This document shows, one piece after another, positions 59,142 through 64,000 of a stretch of DNA of 64,000 bases. The translations under genes were made by a program, and so were the position numbers. Position 1 is the stretch's first letter. Every line of letters starts with the position of its first letter. Origin of the DNA: CAZRCZ01 sp964598765 (GTDB taxonomy: Bacteria > Sumerlaeota > Sumerlaeia > MVZB01 > JAJFLK01); the NCBI GenBank assembly GCA_964598765.1, contig CAZRCZ010000010.1, positions 1-64,000 on the forward strand, written 5' to 3'. The notes under the pieces were generated by a model, which made no database searches, was not told where the DNA came from, and worked only from the letters and a program-made list of their open reading frames with translations.

Positions 59142-62100
59142 GCACACGGCTTTACGGATTATTATTCATGCTCACTTCATACCTCATTGCCGCCACCGCG
59201 TCCGGGCAACAAGCCGGCGGCATCCGTGGCACGATCTACGACAAGGACCTCGATGCGCCGATCTCCGGCGCGCAGGCGGTGATTACCGAAACGGGACAAA
59301 AGGCGGAGACGACCGAAGACGGCAATTACGTTTTCCCGCAGGTCGCGCCGGGAAGCTATACCTTGGTTTTTTCGAAGGAAGGCTTTAGCCGTCAGGTCAA
59401 GGTCAACGTCGTCGTGACGGAAGGCAAAATGACGGAGAGCGACGGATCGCTCGCCGGCGAGATTTCGGAAATGGAGGAATTCCTCGTCCAAGACGTATTG
59501 CTCACCGGCGGAACGGAGGCGGCCCTTCTTCAGCTTCGCGAGGAAAGCCCGGCGCTCATGGATTCCATCAGCTCGGCCCTCATGGGACAAGCGGGCGCGA
59601 GCGACGCGGCGGGAGCCTTGAAACTGGTTTCCGGAGCCACGGTGCAGGAAGGAAAATACGCCGTGGTTCGCGGACTGCCGGACCGATACGTCAATTCTCA
59701 ATTGAACGGGGTTCGTCTCCCGACGGCGGACGCCGACAAGCGCGCCGTCCAACTGGACCTATTTCCCGCCGCCGCCATCGAAAGCATTCAAGTCAGCAAG
59801 ACGTTCACTCCGGATCAACAAGGAGACGCCTCGGGCGGCGCCGTGAATTTGGTTCTCAAGGGAATTCCGGACGAAACATCCTTCAAAATTGAGGGGCAGT
59901 CCGGCTTCAAGACGAACGTCACGGGCAAGAGCGACTTCCTGAGTTACGACGGAGGGGGCGTGAGCCTCTTCGGTTTTGACGACGGCAGTCGGGGCATCCA
60001 AACCGATCGAATTGGCCGAAGCTGGAAGGGCGCGGTCGGAGTGACGCCGACCGACGGTCCCGTGGATTACAAGTGGTCAGCGTCCGGCGGGGGCAAGAAA
60101 GAATTCAACAACGGAATCAAGATCGGCGGATTCGCGAGTTTCTTTTATGAGCATGAGAGCTCGTTGTATGCCCACGGGATAGACGACAAATACTGGGTTG
60201 AGCATCCCGGCGACAAAATGACGCCGCAATACTCCCAAGGCACTCCAAGTCAGGGGGACTTCAAAACCTCGCTATTCGACGTGACCAAAGCCGCCGAGCA
60301 AGTCCGATGGGGCGCGCTGGGATCAGTCGGCGTGGAGACAAAAAACAATTCGATATCATTGCTGTATTTATACACGCGCGTCGCCGAGGACGTCGCCACG
60401 CTGGCGGAGGATACCCGCGGCAAAGCTTATTATTTCCCCGGATATAAACCTTATGATCCGATGGATCCGGGGAATCAGGCGAGGCAGGCGGCTCCTTACC
60501 TTCGAACCGAAACGCTTCAATACACCGAGCGGACCGTTCAAACCCTGCAACTGAGCGGCCGGCACAAGTTGCCGATTCCCGACGTGCCGGTGACGAAGTA
60601 TTTCACGATTCTGCCGCCCGAATTGAATTGGCGACTTTCCCGCAGTTCCGCCACGCTGAGTCAGGACAAGTCGCAATTCGGTTCGCAGTGGTGGGGGCCG
60701 TCCTACAATCCGGGGTTTCCTCCCTATGTCCAGCCGCACGTTGATCCGGCGGAGTGGTTGCCCTTCAAACCCGCCGCCAACTTCACCCTTGGAAACCTGC
60801 AACGAATCTTCAAGGACATCTCCGAGGACAGCGAGCAATACGCGGTGGACCTCAAGTTTCCGTTCCGTCAGTGGACGGGAACCGAAGGCTATCTGAAATT
60901 CGGCGTGTTCAATGACGACGTTCATCGCGAATACAATCAACAATCGTTCAGCAATTTCAACGATAACTCTTCAAGTTTGCTCAGTGACTTCGACGACTTT
61001 TGGAGCTCCCGCTTCCCTCACGAGAATCACCCCGTCACGGCGGCGGACATTGACGTGAACTACGTGGGGGAGCAAAAGATTACGGCATCCTATGGGATGG
61101 CCGAATTTCCAATAACTTCCTTCTTCAAGTTGATCGGCGGCGCGCGATACGAAATCACCGAGTTAAGCGTCGTGAATTTCCCGGAAAAGGATGTCACATG
61201 GATTCCTCCGGGATCTTCCGGTCCCGTCAAACTGAACCCCGGCGACGCCGACGTGGCGTTTAAGCAAAGAGATGTTCTTCCTTCCATCGGGTTCGTGTTC
61301 AATCCCCTCAAACAGATCACCCTGCGCGGATCGTATAGTCAGACCGTCGCCCGTCAGACCTTCAAGGAACTGACGCCGATTCAACAGCAGGAGTATCTGG
61401 GAAGCGACGTGTTCGTCGGCAATCCGTTCCTCAAGATGAGCTCGCTTCAGAATTACGATCTCCGTTTGGACTACACGCCTTACGAAGGGGGACTCATTTC
61501 CGCTTCATATTTCTACAAGCTGATTAAGGACCCGATCGAGTATGTCCAGCGACTTGCGGATTTTCCCTACACCACTCCCGTGAATTATCCCAAGGGAAAA
61601 ATCAGCGGGTTCGAGCTGGAATTCCGACAAGATATCGGAAAGCTCTGGAAGCCGCTCGGAGGACTTACGCTCGGCGCCAACGGAACCATCATCAGTTCCG
61701 AGGTCACATTGCCTCCCGAGGAAGCGGCGCTCCTCAGCCAACCGAACATCAACGCGCCGATGAAAACGCGGGACATGACCAACGCGCCGAATCACCTCTA
61801 CAACATCTACATGATCTACGATCTGGACAAGTTGCGCTTGCCCAAGACTCAGTTGAACGTGTTCTACACCGTTCGAGGCGACGCGCTTGTCGCGGGCGCG
61901 GGTCAGTCCAACGGCAAATTCATTCCCAATGTTTACGAGAAGGAATACGGCACGCTGAACATGAGCATCGTGAAAAAATTCGGCGAGAACTTCGCGATCA
62001 AATTTCAGGCGAAGAATTTGCTCAATCCGATGATTCAAACCGTTTACCGATCCCAATACATCGGTCCGGACGTCACCAAAAGCTCCTACCAGAAGGGCAT

Positions 62101-62170
62101 GGAATTCACCTTGGGGTTCAGCTACACGTTCGGACCCGCGCATAAAAAATCTCAAACCACAGAAAAATAA
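59135..62170 (+). CDS. TonB-dependent outer-membrane receptor with CarboxypepD-like N-domain
   Basis: 1011 residues from ATG 59135. A signal peptide (YGLLFMLTSYLIAATASGQQ) is followed by a carboxypeptidase-regulatory-like domain (IRGTIYDKDLDAPISGAQAV, GNYVFPQVAPGSYTLVFSKE). The plug (about 120-280; GATVQEGKYAVVRGLPDRYV, QGDASGGAVNLVLKGIP) and a 22-strand-type barrel follow, ending in aromatic-rich FTLGFSYTFGPAHKK. It imports a ligand across the outer membrane using TonB energy. The N-domain is typical of receptors for large ligands in Bacteroidota and PVC relatives. It is followed by DUF3450 and TtpC-like genes. Confidence 0.9.
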   Translation: MVSTRLYGLLFMLTSYLIAATASGQQAGGIRGTIYDKDLDAPISGAQAVITETGQKAETTEDGNYVFPQVAPGSYTLVFSKEGFSRQVKVNVVVTEGKMTESDGSLAGEISEMEEFLVQDVLLTGGTEAALLQLREESPALMDSISSALMGQAGASDAAGALKLVSGATVQEGKYAVVRGLPDRYVNSQLNGVRLPTADADKRAVQLDLFPAAAIESIQVSKTFTPDQQGDASGGAVNLVLKGIPDETSFKIEGQSGFKTNVTGKSDFLSYDGGGVSLFGFDDGSRGIQTDRIGRSWKGAVGVTPTDGPVDYKWSASGGGKKEFNNGIKIGGFASFFYEHESSLYAHGIDDKYWVEHPGDKMTPQYSQGTPSQGDFKTSLFDVTKAAEQVRWGALGSVGVETKNNSISLLYLYTRVAEDVATLAEDTRGKAYYFPGYKPYDPMDPGNQARQAAPYLRTETLQYTERTVQTLQLSGRHKLPIPDVPVTKYFTILPPELNWRLSRSSATLSQDKSQFGSQWWGPSYNPGFPPYVQPHVDPAEWLPFKPAANFTLGNLQRIFKDISEDSEQYAVDLKFPFRQWTGTEGYLKFGVFNDDVHREYNQQSFSNFNDNSSSLLSDFDDFWSSRFPHENHPVTAADIDVNYVGEQKITASYGMAEFPITSFFKLIGGARYEITELSVVNFPEKDVTWIPPGSSGPVKLNPGDADVAFKQRDVLPSIGFVFNPLKQITLRGSYSQTVARQTFKELTPIQQQEYLGSDVFVGNPFLKMSSLQNYDLRLDYTPYEGGLISASYFYKLIKDPIEYVQRLADFPYTTPVNYPKGKISGFELEFRQDIGKLWKPLGGLTLGANGTIISSEVTLPPEEAALLSQPNINAPMKTRDMTNAPNHLYNIYMIYDLDKLRLPKTQLNVFYTVRGDALVAGAGQSNGKFIPNVYEKEYGTLNMSIVKKFGENFAIKFQAKNLLNPMIQTVYRSQYIGPDVTKSSYQKGMEFTLGFSYTFGPAHKKSQTTEK

Positions 62171-62187
62171 GAACGGAGGCACGAAGG

Positions 62188-63018
62188 ATGAGGAAAAAAT
62201 TGAAAGTTCGGAATCGCTGGAGAGAAGCGGCGCGCTTGTTGTTTTCCGGCGCTTTCTTCGTTGCCATCGGATCAATCGGATTCGGCGAAGACGCCAAAGG
62301 AGGGGCGAATGCCGTCGCGTCCGCGCAAACGACCCTCGAGGAAACCCGCCTCAAAATGGAAAAATGGATCGAAACCCAGCAGATCATTTCCAAGGAGAGG
62401 AAGGATTGGCAACAAGGCAAGGACATTTTAACCGGACGGCTGGAGCTGGTGAAGAAGGAGATCGCCACGCTGGAAGACAAAATTAAGCAGGCCGAGACCG
62501 GAATCGAGGAGGCCAACAAGAAACACAAGGAACTCGACGCCGAGAATGAACAGTTGAAGACCGCCGGCGCGCAGTTGACCGAGAGCGTCGGCGGCATGGA
62601 ACGCGAAATCCGGCGGCTTTTCAAGCGTCTTCCCGAACCCGTTCAAACCCGATTGCAACCCCTCTATCAGCGAATTCCAGAAGACCCGGGCAAGACGCGC
62701 GTTTCGACGGCGGAACGCTTTCAAAACGTTCTTGGAATTCTCAATGAGGTCAACAAAACCAACAATGAGATTACCGTCAGCTACGAGGTTCACAACCTTG
62801 CGGACGGCAAGCCCTCCGAGGTAAAGGCAATTTACGTCGGTCTCGCGCAAGCCTATTACGTGAGCGCGAGGGGCGAGGCGGGAGTGGGTCGTCCCCTCGA
62901 TGAGGGATGGAAATGGGAACCGGCCCAAGCCAGCGCGTCTCAAGTCCTGATGGCGCTCGACATTCTGCAAGGCAAACAAAGCCCCGCCTTTGTGCCTTTG
63001 CCGGTGAAAATCAAGTGA
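62188..63018 (+). CDS. DUF3450-family periplasmic coiled-coil protein
   Basis: 276 residues from ATG 62188, 17 bp after the receptor stop. An export signal (AARLLFSGAFFVAIGSIGFG) precedes a long coiled coil (about 40-130; LVKKEIATLEDKIKQAETGI and onward) and a compact C-terminal domain with FKRLPEPVQTRLQPLYQRIP and IYVGLAQAYYVSARGEAGVG. This is the DUF3450 plan, seen directly upstream of TtpC-type ExbB proteins in Vibrio TonB2-like systems. It probably assists the energy-transducing complex in the periplasm. Confidence 0.85.
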   Translation: MRKKLKVRNRWREAARLLFSGAFFVAIGSIGFGEDAKGGANAVASAQTTLEETRLKMEKWIETQQIISKERKDWQQGKDILTGRLELVKKEIATLEDKIKQAETGIEEANKKHKELDAENEQLKTAGAQLTESVGGMEREIRRLFKRLPEPVQTRLQPLYQRIPEDPGKTRVSTAERFQNVLGILNEVNKTNNEITVSYEVHNLADGKPSEVKAIYVGLAQAYYVSARGEAGVGRPLDEGWKWEPAQASASQVLMALDILQGKQSPAFVPLPVKIK

Positions 63019-63026
63019 GGATAATC

Positions 63027-64000
63027 ATGAAAAAATTTTTCACCCTGACCATCTGTTTCGTATGCTTCGCATTTGCAGGATTCGTCCAAGCGGCTGACGC
63101 CGCCGGTCAAGCGCCCGAACCCCCGGACAAGGCCACGGGAACCGGAGAGACGATGAATCGCCTTTCGGTTTCGATTGAGAAGGAGCTTGCCAAGAGCACG
63201 CAGGACCTGAGTCAACTGCGGGACCAGATTTCGGCTGAGAAATTGCCGCTCGCGCAGGAACTCACCGCGTCGGAGGAAAAGATCCTCCAGCTTCGGCGGG
63301 AATACGACCGGATCACGCGCCTCGTGGATTCGGGAAATCTGGAGATCACCGTCATCAAAACCGAAATGAAGGCCCGGCAGGATGAATTGGGCTACATCGG
63401 CAATCTTCTCGACGAATACGCGCGCTCGTTCGAATCCAAGGTGAACGTCAGCGAGCTTCAATACGCCGGAGAGGTCCTCGACGCCGCCAAGCAGGCGACG
63501 GAGAACACGACGCTCTCGATGCCTGATAAATTCACCCGCCAGACCGCGCTCGTAAGCGCTTCGGTCAAGCGGTTGTTCGACGCCGTCGGCGGGATGCGTT
63601 TTCCCGGGGTAGGCGTGGACATGCAGGGAGGCGTGCAGGAGGGGCAATTCGCCCTCATCGGTCCGGTCGCGCTCTTCCGCTCGAAGGACGGTAGCGCCGC
63701 CGGTTTGGTGCTTCCGCAAACGGGATCAACCAAACCCCTGATCCGTCCGCTGGAGGGTCCCATGCAAACGGGCATCGCCTCGCTCGTTGAAAAAGGGGAA
63801 GGAGTTCTGCCGCTCGATCCCCTTCGCGGCGGAGCGCTCAAGGCGATGGTTCAGAAGACGAGCCTCGTTCACATTTTCAAGAAGGGGGGGCCGATCATGT
63901 GGCCGCTTCTCTTTATCGCAAGCCTGTCCCTGTTGACTGTCTTGGAGCGACTCTTTTTCCTGCTCAATGAGGGGAGGAAGAGGGATTCCAAAGCGTTGGA
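63027..64000 (+). CDS. TtpC-like MotA/TolQ/ExbB protein (3' end outside window)
   Basis: At least 324 codons from ATG 63027. A signal peptide (KFFTLTICFVCFAFAGFVQA) precedes a long periplasmic helical domain (AEKLPLAQELTASEEKILQL) and a beta-rich part (MRFPGVGVDMQGGVQEGQFA). The first membrane helix of the TolQ/ExbB channel (GGPIMWPLLFIASLSLLTVL) follows at about 288-310, then ERLFFLLNEG. A long N-terminal periplasmic extension on an ExbB channel is the TtpC design. With DUF3450 before it, ExbB, ExbD and TonB genes are expected just beyond the window. Confidence 0.85.
   Translation, partial: MKKFFTLTICFVCFAFAGFVQAADAAGQAPEPPDKATGTGETMNRLSVSIEKELAKSTQDLSQLRDQISAEKLPLAQELTASEEKILQLRREYDRITRLVDSGNLEITVIKTEMKARQDELGYIGNLLDEYARSFESKVNVSELQYAGEVLDAAKQATENTTLSMPDKFTRQTALVSASVKRLFDAVGGMRFPGVGVDMQGGVQEGQFALIGPVALFRSKDGSAAGLVLPQTGSTKPLIRPLEGPMQTGIASLVEKGEGVLPLDPLRGGALKAMVQKTSLVHIFKKGGPIMWPLLFIASLSLLTVLERLFFLLNEGRKRDSKAL

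Noticed and set aside
1..64000. CRISPR array or tRNA/rRNA genes
   Set aside because: No regularly spaced direct repeats with unique spacers, no T-loop GTTCRA signature within a cloverleaf, and no rRNA-like stretch was found by reading both strands.

Overview
The window is 64 kb of GC-rich, gene-dense bacterial chromosome. The best guess for the source is a member of the PVC superphylum or a neighbouring phylum, known only from environmental sequence. Three things point there. First, there is a DUF1549/DUF1553 cytochrome paired with a DUF1501 Tat-exported protein, and a giant membrane-bound-dehydrogenase/HEAT/c-heme protein (TIGR02604/TIGR02603 type). Second, the intergenic spaces carry many palindromic and purine-rich repeats of the kind seen in Verrucomicrobiota and Planctomycetota. 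Third, one secreted protein ends in a TPTPT linker. No rRNA, tRNA, CRISPR array or origin was recognised.

Layout. 1-760 holds broken gene and IS5-type transposase debris. 762-4664 has a lone antitoxin-like gene and the frameshifted heme/HEAT giant. 4772-15295 (minus strand) is a long run of genes: two radical SAM/SPASM proteins, a sulfotransferase, two PLP aminotransferases, a GT2 glycosyltransferase, RidA and an FtsX-like membrane protein. It reads like a surface glycan, glycolipid or small-molecule tailoring cluster. Its last gene is split by a complete 2144-bp IS1-type element (5084-7227) with 18-bp inverted repeats and an 8-bp target duplication. The IS carries three cargo genes, including a HicB-like pair.

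15.5-38.8 kb is mostly housekeeping and metabolism: phosphodiesterase, PAP2 phosphatase, TilS, a luciferase-like oxidoreductase, a DUF3332 lipoprotein, NrnA, an MsbA-like ABC exporter, DnaJ-TPR, PgpA, an isolated phage terminase pair, an A-PCP-TE NRPS-like enzyme, an RRM RNA-binding protein, an MFS carrier, an NtrB/NtrC-type two-component pair, PabB, a ferredoxin and a CoA transferase. 38.9-48.4 kb has a Ca2+-type P-ATPase, two large membrane glycan-type proteins, a cyclophilin, gamma-glutamyltransferase and a membrane protein.

49.0-53.7 kb is the DUF1553/DUF1501 pair. 54.2-64.0 kb encodes an outer-membrane energised uptake locus: a secreted beta-helix protein made of two 531-residue units that look identical at DNA level over about 1.47 kb, a TPR lipoprotein, a TonB-dependent receptor, a DUF3450 coiled-coil protein and a TtpC-like MotA/TolQ/ExbB protein running off the window end. 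The most notable observations are the cargo-bearing IS with its precisely reconstructable target gene, the homogenised beta-helix duplication beside a TonB/TtpC system, and the NRPS-like enzyme with a Cys-type thioesterase and no amino-anchoring Asp.
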